A stretch of DNA of 24,467 nt from positions 1 through 24,467 of the forward strand of contig JBBQXF010000071.1 in NCBI GenBank assembly GCA_038209965.1. The letters run 5' to 3'. Position 1 is the first letter of the stretch; each line of letters begins with the position of its first letter. Shown here piece after piece: positions 1 through 9,174 of this stretch. Position numbers and translations under genes: made by a program. Under the pieces are notes generated by a model. It had not been told where the DNA came from and did no database searches. It worked only from the letters and a program-made list of their open reading frames with translations. The DNA comes from JALONO01 sp038209965. Lineage in GTDB: Bacteria; Bacteroidota; Bacteroidia; Cytophagales; Thermoflexibacteraceae.

Positions 1-1
1 G

Positions 2-409
2 TTGGGGCCCGGCGACCACTTCTACAAGCTGGTCAAGCACGGGCTGTTCAATATACGCGCGTTCCATTGGCTGTTTGACAAAGTTCCCCCTTTTTTGGGG
101 GTTGGCTTGGCCCATGCTTGGAGCAACAAGAGCAAGCAAAAGGGCACTCACCACTTTTTTTTGGGCGAAAGGGAATGGCTCTGGCAGTACTGTCGGGAAG
201 TGGAACAAACCGAGCACCATGACTATTATATTTTCGGCCATCGCCACCATGTGCTCGATCTGCCCGTGGCCAGCCCTAGTGGCCCGGCCGGCCGCTACCT
301 TAACATTGGCGAATGGATAAACTACTGTTCCTTTGCCGAATTTGATGGGGAAACACTGAAGATCAACAGTTTCGAGGGTGAAAAGCCGCTGCCCAGTGCG
401 GCAGATTGA
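2..409 (+). CDS. lpxH: UDP-2,3-diacylglucosamine diphosphatase-like metallophosphoesterase, C-terminal part (5' end outside window)
   Basis: This is the last ~135 residues of a calcineurin-like phosphoesterase whose start lies upstream of the window. The fragment opens with a GPGD segment, as follows the conserved GD metal motif of LpxH-type enzymes. It contains the late metal-binding motif FGHRHH (around residues 78-83 of the fragment) and then the family-typical RYLNIGEWINY stretch. In this family these features belong to enzymes that split UDP-2,3-diacylglucosamine into lipid X and UMP, a cytoplasmic-face step of lipid A synthesis. The assignment to lipid A rather than another phosphoesterase is by family resemblance only. 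The gene converges on clpC, with a terminator hairpin between them. Confidence 0.65.
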   Translation: MGPGDHFYKLVKHGLFNIRAFHWLFDKVPPFLGVGLAHAWSNKSKQKGTHHFFLGEREWLWQYCREVEQTEHHDYYIFGHRHHVLDLPVASPSGPAGRYLNIGEWINYCSFAEFDGETLKINSFEGEKPLPSAAD

Positions 410-433
410 TGCGCAGCCCATTGGCCGGGAGGC

Positions 434-466
434 AAAAAAAATCCATCCCGGTCAAAGGATGGATTT
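434..466 (-). terminator. Rho-independent terminator of clpC
   Basis: A perfect 10-bp stem (AAATCCATCC at 439-448, GGATGGATTT at 457-466) has an 8-base loop. Read on the minus strand it is followed by a run of T (complement of the A run at 434-441). It lies 26 bp past the clpC stop codon and may also stop transcripts of the convergent upstream gene. Confidence 0.8.
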
Positions 467-491
467 CATTAAGGTTAATCAAAAAAGGTAC

Positions 492-3023
<2,532 letters not shown>

Positions 3024-3059
3024 TGCCCTGCGTCTGGTTACGTTTGGTCTGTAGTTTTG

Positions 3060-3088
3060 TAAATTTAAGAATTTTAGCCAAAAAACAA
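3060..3088 (-). promoter_or_regulatory. Probable clpC promoter
   Basis: On the minus strand a TTG (complement of 3086-3088) is separated by 18 bp from TAAATTTA (3060-3067), one base off the Bacteroidota -7 consensus TAnnTTTG. It would give a leader of about 30 nt before the clpC ATG. The call rests on pattern matching only. Confidence 0.35.
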
Positions 3089-3109
3089 AATGAATGAAGC
3101 ATTTTACTT

Positions 3110-3751
3110 TTAAAGGGCGTGCGATACTGAGCCTGTATTCAAATATTGTTGGAGTTGGCGCAAATAAATGATTGCGTTTGGGCCTTCACAGAATAACAAG
3201 TCGATAACGGAAATGTTGTTGACAAATTCACTGCCAAACAATTGATAATAGGGTGGTGTGCCCGTCGGAAGCCCACTTGGGAGATGTTCGAGCCGCCTAA
3301 AATCCAAAAAATCGGCGGGATAGGCCTTTTGATAGGTATTGGATATGGCAAATTGACTGGGTAAATTCAAATATTGCAGACAAATTGTCAGCAGCTGGCT
3401 GTTGAGGGCAAACAAAGTTTCATGGCGGCGGTAGATTGCCCCATGGAAGGCATCGGCATAAAAAGCGAAATAAGGGGCCTTGCCATAAGCCGAGGCTATG
3501 CTGCGCCAGTGGATGTCGGGCCAGCGCTCGCGGTAGGAAATGGGAATGATCGAAACGGATTGTTTGGTGCCCGACCGGTTCACGGGCACAGTCAAGCGCT
3601 CCACCTGCTGCGCCGCTCGGATGTAGCAGCGGCTCAGCGAAGTTTGCTTCACAAAATGTGCTTGCGCCTCGATGATCACCGCCGGGCTGTCCAGCCACGG
3701 GAAGAAATAACTGATGGAGGGCAGGTAATGAAGGTCGGTAATAATCGCCAA
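3110..3751 (-). CDS. WbqC family protein
   Basis: A 213-residue protein beginning with a TDLHYLPSISYF segment, which matches the N-terminal signature of the WbqC-like family (HxxYLPxIxYF). It also has the mid-protein SIIPISYRERWPDIHWRSI block and family-typical aromatic-rich sequence (FAFYADAF). WbqC-like proteins occur in O-antigen or sugar-modification contexts, and in Bacteroidota they are often single genes near signal peptidase or dapB. The precise reaction is not known to me. No signal peptide or membrane segment is visible, so it is probably cytoplasmic. The start at 3751 is supported by a near-ideal promoter 24-51 bp upstream. It lies 86 bp upstream of clpC on the same strand but appears to be a separate transcript. 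Confidence 0.8.
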   Translation of the reverse strand: MAIITDLHYLPSISYFFPWLDSPAVIIEAQAHFVKQTSLSRCYIRAAQQVERLTVPVNRSGTKQSVSIIPISYRERWPDIHWRSIASAYGKAPYFAFYADAFHGAIYRRHETLFALNSQLLTICLQYLNLPSQFAISNTYQKAYPADFLDFRRLEHLPSGLPTGTPPYYQLFGSEFVNNISVIDLLFCEGPNAIIYLRQLQQYLNTGSVSHAL

Positions 3752-3774
3752 GCTAGCTAGTCAATGGTTAACGA

Positions 3775-3802
3775 CAAAGATACACCAAAATCATTTTGGC
3801 AA
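3775..3802 (-). promoter_or_regulatory. Promoter of the wbqC-like gene
   Basis: The minus strand reads TTG (complement of 3800-3802), 17 bp, then TATCTTTG (complement of 3775-3782), an exact match to the Bacteroidota -7 box TAnnTTTG. The implied transcript starts about 15-20 nt before the ATG at 3751. Confidence 0.6.
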
Positions 3803-3940
3803 TCTTTCTGGCCGATTAATTTGATTTACAAAGATTTACCCCCGCTTCGGCCTCATTTCCGTTCTAATTGGATGCCCGTATTTTCGGCCTTGTGGTCGGT
3901 GGCCCAAGGCCGTCGGCCAAAAAGATGCCCGAAGTCATTT

Positions 3941-3967
3941 TTTGGGCGCAAACCATGCCTAACTTTG
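3941..3967 (+). promoter_or_regulatory. Possible thiolase promoter
   Basis: TTTG at 3941-3944 and TAACTTTG at 3960-3967 (an exact TAnnTTTG) lie ~60 bp before the thiolase ATG. The 15-bp spacing is shorter than usual, so the -33 partner is uncertain. The rest of the 277-bp gap between wbqC and the thiolase shows no gene. Confidence 0.35.
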
Positions 3968-4028
3968 GCCGCGATTTATGACCAGTGCCACTGTTTGGGT
4001 GTTTTTAACTTTTAAATCCAATCTCCAA

Positions 4029-5207
4029 ATGAAAGAAGTCTTTATTGTTGCCGCCACCCGCACCCCCATTGGGAGTTTCGGTGGGATGTTCGCCAACCTT
4101 TCGGCCACCCAACTCGGGGCCATTGCCATCAAGGGAGCAGTGGCCAAGGCTGGGCTCGAAGCTGGGCAGATCGATGAAATCTACATGGGCAACGTGATTG
4201 CCAGCGGGCTGGGGCAGGCTCCGGCCACCCAAGCCGCGATTTTTGCCGGGCTGGGCAATCGCATTCCGGCCACCATTGTGAACAAAGTATGTGCCTCGGG
4301 CATGAAAGCCATGATGTTCGCGGCCCAGCAAATCATGTGCGGCTTGGCCGATGTAGTGGTCGCGGGCGGGATGGAAAGCATGACCAACATTCCTTATTAT
4401 CTGCCCAAAGCCCGGTATGGCTATAAATATGGCCACGGCGAAATTCTGGACGGCCTGCAACTGGACGGCCTCACCGACAAATACCAAGGCACGCTCATGG
4501 GCGTATCGGGAGACAACACCGCCAAGAAATTTGCGATTTCCCGGGAGGAGCAAGACCGGTTTGCCGTCCGATCCTACCAGCTTGCGGCCGCTGCCACCGC
4601 CAACGGGGCATTTAAAGCCGAAATAGTGGGCGTGGAAGTGCCCCAGCGAAAAGGAGACCCGATCACCATCACCGAGGACGAGGAGTACAAAAATGTTGTC
4701 TTCGACAAAATCCCCAGCCTCAAGCCTGTATTTACCAAAGACGGGAGCGTCACGGCGGCCAATGCCTCGACCATCAACGACGGTGCAGCAGCCACTATAT
4801 TGATGAGCGGGGAGAAAATGCGCGAACTGGGCCTCACTCCCATTGCCCGGATTGTCTCCTTTGCCGATGCCGCCCATGAGCCTGAATGGTTTACCACTGC
4901 CCCAACGATTGCGGCCCCGATTGCCCTCAAACGGGCCGGGCTGAGCATCGGCCAAATGGATTTTGTGGAAGTGAACGAAGCGTTTGCCGTAGTCGCACTG
5001 GCCTTCAATAAAGTACTGGGCGTGGACGAAGCCCGGGTAAACATCCACGGTGGAGCGGTTTCATTGGGCCACCCGCTAGGGTGCTCGGGCACGCGGATCA
5101 TGGTCACTTTGGCCCACATCCTGCACCAGAAAGCGGGCACGTACGGCCTGGCCGCCATTTGCAATGGTGGCGGTGGTGCTTCGGCCATGGTCATTGAGCG
5201 GACTTAA
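4029..5207 (+). CDS. Acetyl-CoA C-acetyltransferase (thiolase)
   Basis: A 392-residue thiolase, the exact length of classic biosynthetic thiolases. The catalytic residues fall at canonical numbers: nucleophile Cys88 in NKVCASGMKA, His348 in GHPLGCSG, and base Cys378 in AAICNGGGGAS. A VNEAFA motif is also present. It condenses two acetyl-CoA to acetoacetyl-CoA or does the reverse thiolysis, in the cytoplasm. The start at 4029 gives the typical MKEVFIVAATRTPIG N-terminus; an in-frame ATG 51 bp upstream would add 17 residues that do not fit the family. It stands alone here, with no hydroxyacyl-CoA dehydrogenase next to it, so whether it serves degradation, ketone-body use or biosynthesis cannot be told. 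A MaoC-type hydratase lies 14 kb away. Confidence 0.95.
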   Translation: MKEVFIVAATRTPIGSFGGMFANLSATQLGAIAIKGAVAKAGLEAGQIDEIYMGNVIASGLGQAPATQAAIFAGLGNRIPATIVNKVCASGMKAMMFAAQQIMCGLADVVVAGGMESMTNIPYYLPKARYGYKYGHGEILDGLQLDGLTDKYQGTLMGVSGDNTAKKFAISREEQDRFAVRSYQLAAAATANGAFKAEIVGVEVPQRKGDPITITEDEEYKNVVFDKIPSLKPVFTKDGSVTAANASTINDGAAATILMSGEKMRELGLTPIARIVSFADAAHEPEWFTTAPTIAAPIALKRAGLSIGQMDFVEVNEAFAVVALAFNKVLGVDEARVNIHGGAVSLGHPLGCSGTRIMVTLAHILHQKAGTYGLAAICNGGGGASAMVIERT

Positions 5208-5465
5208 CTGATCCGACTATAGCTTCGCTTGACACCGCGCGCAGACCAATGTTGGGGATTAAAACGCTTTGATCTTTTGTTGGCCCCAGACCAATCTGGG
5301 TTGAGGGTAAGAGGCGATTGGTCATCTGAGCGATTGTCTTACTGTCACAACCATTCGCGAGAAAACCTGTTATATTTCAATTTAACCTTAATTAACTTAT
5401 TTCAGCCGTTCAACGCATTGCTCCATCGCGGGACCGAGCCTTGTTCAGCTTAACCTTGTTGATAC

Positions 5466-6278
5466 ATGACATTACAGCAATTGATTGAAGCGGCTTGGGA
5501 CAACCGGGCTTTGTTGAAGGAAAAAACTACCGTGGAAGCGATTGAACACGTGATCGCCGAGCTGGATGCTGGTCGCCTGCGGGTGGCCGAGCCACTGGGC
5601 AGCGATTGGCAGGTTCACCAATGGATCAAAAAAGCCGTTATTTTGTACTTTCCCCTGCGACAAATGGAAATATTGGAAACAGGCATTTTTCAATACCACG
5701 ACAAAATGAAGCTCAAAACCAATTATGCTGAATTGGGGGTACGCGTAGTGCCGCCCGCAGTGGCCCGTTATGGGGCGTTTATCGAGCGTGGCGCAGTACT
5801 CATGCCCTCCTACATAAACATTGGGGCTTATGTGGGCGGTGGCACCATGGTCGATACTTGGGCCACGGTGGGCAGCTGTGCCCAGATCGGGCGCGATGTC
5901 CACCTGAGCGGTGGAGTGGGCATTGGGGGTGTATTGGAGCCCGTTCAGGCCGCCCCGGTGATTGTGGAAGATGGTGCTTTTATTGGGTCGCGGTGCATTG
6001 TGGTGGAAGGGGCCCGGATCGGAGAGCAGGCTGTTTTGGGGGCCAACGTGGTGATCACTGGCAACTCCAAGGTGATCGACGTGACGGGCAGCCAGCCCGT
6101 TGAGTACCGGGGCTACGTGCCACCGCGATCCGTGGTGATCCCGGGCAGCTACACCAAGCAGTTTCCGGCGGGCGAGCACCAAGTAGGGTGCGCACTCATT
6201 ATTGGGCAGCGCAAAGCCAGTACCGACCTCAAAACTTCGCTTAATGAAGCCCTGCGGGAAAATAACGTAGCGGCTTAA
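5466..6278 (+). CDS. dapD: 2,3,4,5-tetrahydropyridine-2,6-dicarboxylate N-succinyltransferase
   Basis: A 270-residue DapD, full length for the family. An N-terminal helical domain (about 1-100) is followed by a left-handed beta-helix made of hexapeptide repeats (about 100-230; for example the GAFIERGAVLMPSYINIGAYVGGGTMVDTW region, cited by position ~124-153) and a C-terminal strand region containing PGSYTKQFPAGEHQVGCALIIG-type sequence. It transfers succinyl from succinyl-CoA to tetrahydrodipicolinate in the succinylase branch of lysine and meso-diaminopimelate synthesis, in the cytoplasm as a trimer. The ATG at 5466 is the natural start. The 258-bp gap upstream holds short AT-rich stretches and a repeated AGACCAAT word but no gene I can support. 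The next gene begins 111 bp downstream with its own promoter. Confidence 0.96.
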   Translation: MTLQQLIEAAWDNRALLKEKTTVEAIEHVIAELDAGRLRVAEPLGSDWQVHQWIKKAVILYFPLRQMEILETGIFQYHDKMKLKTNYAELGVRVVPPAVARYGAFIERGAVLMPSYINIGAYVGGGTMVDTWATVGSCAQIGRDVHLSGGVGIGGVLEPVQAAPVIVEDGAFIGSRCIVVEGARIGEQAVLGANVVITGNSKVIDVTGSQPVEYRGYVPPRSVVIPGSYTKQFPAGEHQVGCALIIGQRKASTDLKTSLNEALRENNVAA

Positions 6279-6356
6279 ACAACTGCCCCCAGCCCCATGA
6301 ATGGATCCAGCCCGGAAAAAAGCCCGGCCAATTACGACTACTTCGAACAAAAACTT

Positions 6357-6364
6357 TAAATTTG
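6357..6364 (+). promoter_or_regulatory. -7 promoter box of the aldolase gene
   Basis: TAAATTTG is an exact TAnnTTTG match placed 25 bp before the aldolase ATG, so the leader would be about 20 nt. I see no convincing -33 TTTG at the usual distance, which lowers confidence. Confidence 0.45.
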
Positions 6365-6389
6365 CCCGTCTTAAACAAACTGCGTTTTT

Positions 6390-7448
6390 ATGGCCTACGA
6401 TAAAATTGTGCAATTGCTTGGCAACGAAGCCGATTCACTGCTCAACCACCAATCGGTTACCATCCCCAAGGAGCACCTCCACTTGCCCAATCCCCATTTC
6501 GTTGACCAAGTGTTTGTCCAGTCCAACCGCAGCCCGCAAGTGCTGCGCAATTTGGCCTCCTTGTTCAATCATGGCCGTTTGGCTGGTTCGGGCTACCTGT
6601 CCATATTCCCGGTAGATCAGGGCATTGAGCACACGGCGGGCGCCTCCTTTGCCGCCAATCCCCTCTACTTTGATCCTGAGAACATCATCAAATTGGCCAT
6701 TGAGGCCGGTTGCAATGGCGTAGCCTCCACTTTTGGCAATTTGGCCATCATGTCGCGCAAGTATGCCCACAAGATTCCTTTTATTGTAAAGATCAACCAC
6801 AACGAACTGCTCACCTACCCGACCAAATATGACCAGATCATGTTTGGGTCAGTCGATGACGCTTGGAACTTGGGGGCCACTGCCGTTGGGGCCACCATTT
6901 ACTTCGGTTCAGATGGAGCCACCCGGCAAATCCAAGAAGTATCCGCCGCCTTTGAGCGGGCGCACGAGCTGGGCATGGCCACCATTTTGTGGTGCTACAC
7001 CCGCAACAACGCCTTCAAGAAAGAGGGCATTGATTACCACAACGCCACCGACGTCTCGTCGCAAGCCACCCACATCGGGTCAACCATCCAAGCCGACATC
7101 ATCAAGCAGAAACTGCCCATCAACAATGGCGGCTTCAAAGCCCTCGGTTTTGGCAAATATGACGAGCGGATGTATTCCCAACTGTCCACCAGCCACCCCA
7201 TCGACCTGTGCCGCTACCAAGTGGCCAACTGTTACATGGGCCGCGCCGGGTTGATCAATTCGGGCGGTGAGTCGGCCGGGGCGGGCGATCTGGCCGATTC
7301 GGTCAAAACCGCCGTGATCAACAAGCGGGCCGGGGGCATGGGCCTCATCTTGGGCCGCAAAGCCTTCCAGCGCCCCTTTGCTGAAGGAGTAGAGCTTCTC
7401 CAAGCGGTGCAGGATGTTTACCTAGCCGATGAAATAACCGTTGCCTAG
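6390..7448 (+). CDS. Class I fructose-bisphosphate aldolase (DhnA/FbaB type)
   Basis: A 352-residue DhnA-type class I aldolase. Recognisable parts are the SIFPVDQGIEH segment (about 73-83), the NGVASTFGNLA block, FIVKINHNELL with a lysine on the barrel strand, and the IYFGSDGATRQIQE region. The C-terminal phosphate-binding region is SAGAGDLADSV and AGGMGLILGRKAFQRP. The enzyme uses a Schiff-base lysine to split fructose 1,6-bisphosphate, acting in glycolysis or gluconeogenesis in the cytoplasm. Length and sequence agree with the larger bacterial FbaB-like group. The start at 6390 is supported by a TAAATTTG box just upstream, and a strong terminator follows at 7457-7501, so this is probably a single-gene transcript. 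Confidence 0.93.
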   Translation: MAYDKIVQLLGNEADSLLNHQSVTIPKEHLHLPNPHFVDQVFVQSNRSPQVLRNLASLFNHGRLAGSGYLSIFPVDQGIEHTAGASFAANPLYFDPENIIKLAIEAGCNGVASTFGNLAIMSRKYAHKIPFIVKINHNELLTYPTKYDQIMFGSVDDAWNLGATAVGATIYFGSDGATRQIQEVSAAFERAHELGMATILWCYTRNNAFKKEGIDYHNATDVSSQATHIGSTIQADIIKQKLPINNGGFKALGFGKYDERMYSQLSTSHPIDLCRYQVANCYMGRAGLINSGGESAGAGDLADSVKTAVINKRAGGMGLILGRKAFQRPFAEGVELLQAVQDVYLADEITVA

Positions 7449-7456
7449 TTTGTTCA

Positions 7457-7501
7457 GGACGGCCCAACCAACATACTTTGGCTGGGCTGTCCGCTTTTTT
7501 T
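7457..7501 (+). terminator. Rho-independent terminator of the aldolase gene
   Basis: A 15-bp stem with one wobble and one mismatch (about 7457-7471 with 7478-7492) is followed by GC and seven T residues. It lies 8 bp after the stop codon and separates the aldolase transcript from accD. Confidence 0.8.
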
Positions 7502-7559
7502 GATCCCAGTGGACTCACGGTTCTTACATTCCTCTTTTTTCATTTAATAAATCACCCCA

Positions 7560-8399
7560 ATGAGCTGGTTCAGGCGGCAGGAAAAAGGCATTACCACCCC
7601 CACTTCGGAAAAAAAAGATGCCCCCGAAGGCGTTTGGTACAAAACCCCGAGCGGCAAGATCATCCACATGAAGGAACTGCGGAACAATTGCTACGTCAGT
7701 CCCGAGGATGATTACCACGTCAAAATTGGGTCACGGGAATACTTTGAAATTATTTTTGACAACAATGACTTTGTTGAGATTGCCGGGGACATCGTTTCGG
7801 GCGATCCCCTCCAGTTTACCGATACCAAACCCTATAAACAACGTTTGATCGATACCCGTCAAAAGACAGATCTCAATGACGCTGTCCGGGCTGCCCACGG
7901 TAAAATAAACGATCTGGATTTAGTGGTTGCTTGCATGGATTTCGACTTTATCGGCGGTTCAATGGGATCGGTAGTGGGCGAAAAAATTGCCCGCGCCATC
8001 GATGTGGCACTGGCCAAGGGCTTTCCCCTGTTGATCATTGCCCGGTCGGGCGGGGCACGGATGATGGAAGCTGGTTTCTCGCTCATGCAAATGGCCAAGA
8101 CCTCAGCCAGACTGGCCCTGCTCTCGGAAGCGGGCATCCCCTATATCTCGCTCATGACCGACCCGACCACGGGCGGAGTATCGGCTTCTTTCGCCATGCT
8201 CGGCGATTTCAACATTGCCGAACCGGGCGCATTGATCGGGTTTGCTGGCCCACGGGTTATCCGCGAAACCATTGGCAAAGATCTCCCCAAAGGCTTTCAA
8301 ACGGCTGAATTCGTGCTGGAACACGGTTTTCTGGATTTCATCATCGACCGCCGCCAACTCAAGTCCCGCTTGACTTTGTTGCTCAAAATGTTACAATAA
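7560..8399 (+). CDS. accD: Acetyl-CoA carboxylase carboxyltransferase subunit beta
   Basis: A 279-residue AccD. The carboxyltransferase fold covers roughly residues 90-275, with the oxyanion-type motif ARSGGARMMEAG (about 161-172) and the conserved DPTTGGVSASFAMLGD and IGFAGPRVI segments. Paired with AccA it moves carboxyl from carboxybiotin to acetyl-CoA, giving malonyl-CoA for fatty-acid synthesis. The N-terminal domain keeps the general layout of the AccD zinc ribbon, but the four zinc cysteines are gone: the CPxC positions read TPSGK and SPEDD. I recall this loss from other Bacteroidota AccD proteins, so it looks like a lineage trait rather than damage. The start at 7560 gives the typical MSWFRRQEKGI opening. 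No accA lies nearby. Confidence 0.94.
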   Translation: MSWFRRQEKGITTPTSEKKDAPEGVWYKTPSGKIIHMKELRNNCYVSPEDDYHVKIGSREYFEIIFDNNDFVEIAGDIVSGDPLQFTDTKPYKQRLIDTRQKTDLNDAVRAAHGKINDLDLVVACMDFDFIGGSMGSVVGEKIARAIDVALAKGFPLLIIARSGGARMMEAGFSLMQMAKTSARLALLSEAGIPYISLMTDPTTGGVSASFAMLGDFNIAEPGALIGFAGPRVIRETIGKDLPKGFQTAEFVLEHGFLDFIIDRRQLKSRLTLLLKMLQ

Positions 8400-8419
8400 C
8401 CAGCAATCACCGACTTGGA

Positions 8420-8451
8420 TTTGGGGTTTTCCACCAATAGTATTAAATTTG
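8420..8451 (+). promoter_or_regulatory. Promoter of tRNA-Val
   Basis: TTTG at 8420-8423, 20 bp, then TAAATTTG at 8444-8451: both Bacteroidota promoter elements are exact. The predicted start falls only a few bases before the mature tRNA 5' end at 8463, as expected for a tRNA transcript. Confidence 0.6.
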
Positions 8452-8462
8452 GGGCAGTGAAA

Positions 8463-8537
8463 GGGGCATTAGCTCAGTTGGTTCAGAGCATTACCTTGAC
8501 AGGGTAGGGGTCATAGGTTCGAATCCTATATGTCCCA
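8463..8537 (+). tRNA. tRNA-Val (GAC anticodon)
   Basis: A full 75-nt cloverleaf can be folded by eye. The 7-bp acceptor stem is GGGGCAT with ATGTCCC (one G-U). The D arm is GCTC/GAGC, the anticodon stem TTACC/GGTAG with loop TTGACAG, so anticodon GAC (valine), and the T arm ATAGG/CCTAT with loop TTCGAAT. The discriminator is A. The next bases are CCT, so the CCA tail is not fully encoded and must be added by the cell. It has its own promoter and an immediate terminator. Confidence 0.96.
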
Positions 8538-8544
8538 CCTTTCA

Positions 8545-8580
8545 GCCCAACTCCCAAGCATAGGAGTTGGGCCTTTTGTT
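8545..8580 (+). terminator. Rho-independent terminator after tRNA-Val
   Basis: A perfect 10-bp GC-rich stem (GCCCAACTCC at 8545-8554, GGAGTTGGGC at 8563-8572) with an 8-base loop is followed by CTTTTGTT. It starts 7 bp after the tRNA, making the tRNA a single-gene unit. Confidence 0.88.
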
Positions 8581-8977
8581 TGCCCTGGGCGGCCGCAATT
8601 CCTTTTCAGCCATTGCCTTTTACTCTTATGTCATTATTGCTGGGCATCAGCGCATGTTATGAAGTGTCGGTCGATAATTCAACAAATTATCAAAACAGAT
8701 ATATTTGATTCGCTGGGAGCTAGATCGTAGCTATTGAATATTATGTGGTTTAATTATTATGTGGAAAAAGTCTTTTCTTTTGACAAAGGCTTTCTTTTCC
8801 GACATATTTGGCCCAAAATCAGGGATTTATCTATTGCCCATCCGGTAATTTGTGCGGGAGAGATTGGTTGCTAAAAGGAACTTTCCTGTTAAAAGCAAAG
8901 AAATTTTCAAGTGAAAAAGCCTTCAATCTGATTTTTGAATTGCTTTAACGAATTTAGGATCCAACCTATCGAATTAG
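8581..8977. other. AT-rich non-coding stretch between tRNA-Val and porU
   Basis: I see no plausible gene here. Open frames are short and lack family resemblance. The stretch is visibly more AT-rich than the genes around it. It ends at the promoter-like element that precedes the putative small RNA. Confidence 0.6.
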
Positions 8978-9009
8978 TTGAAATACTATATTTTGATTCA
9001 TTTACTTTG
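8978..9009 (+). promoter_or_regulatory. Promoter-like element upstream of a putative small RNA
   Basis: TTG at 8978-8980, 21 bp, then TTACTTTG at 9002-9009, one base off the TAnnTTTG box. Predicted transcription begins near 9016-9018. The nearest downstream features are a small hairpin and then a strong terminator, not a start codon. Confidence 0.4.
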
Positions 9010-9013
9010 CAAC

Positions 9014-9105
9014 GGAGTAAAAGTTACTCTAAGATACTTTTAAGGATTATTTGGTTTAATTGTAATGGATGAGGTCCTTCCCTTTGGGATAGACCTCATT
9101 TTTTT
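9014..9105 (+). ncRNA. Putative ~90-nt small RNA or transcribed leader upstream of porU
   Basis: Downstream of a promoter-like element lies a compact unit: a hairpin with stem GAGTAA/TTACTC and 3-base loop (9015-9029), ~40 nt of AT-rich linker, then a perfect terminator hairpin with a T7 tail (9069-9105). No open reading frame of any size fits inside. This is the layout of a free-standing small RNA; alternatively it is an attenuator in the porU leader, since porU begins 70 bp after the T run. It does not match tmRNA, 6S or SRP RNA as I know them. Confidence 0.35.
9069..9105 (+). terminator. Rho-independent terminator between the putative small RNA and porU
   Basis: An 8-bp perfect stem (ATGAGGTC at 9069-9076, GACCTCAT at 9092-9099) with a further TCCC/GGGA pairing inside the loop is followed by seven T residues ending at 9105. 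It sits directly upstream of porU, where it would stop or attenuate transcription entering that gene. Confidence 0.75.
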
Positions 9106-9174
9106 GTGTTGTCTTCGCCGTTTTTCCCAGATCGGAAATCTTGGTGTAAATTTAAGCTCAATTTCACCAACGTG

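Noticed and set aside
4005..5048. 347-codon open frame antisense to the thiolase gene
   Set aside because: The sense strand has canonical thiolase residues at their exact numbers; the antisense translation is glycine/histidine-rich noise.
5229..5453. 74-codon open frame between thiolase and dapD
   Set aside because: No signal, no family resemblance, and no promoter; probably chance in the 258-bp gap.
8530..8730. 66-codon open frame overlapping the tRNA end and its terminator
   Set aside because: It starts inside the tRNA acceptor stem and runs through a perfect terminator hairpin.
9014..9105. tmRNA, 6S or SRP RNA identity for the putative small RNA
   Set aside because: It is too short for tmRNA or 6S and lacks the conserved SRP apical loop sequence.
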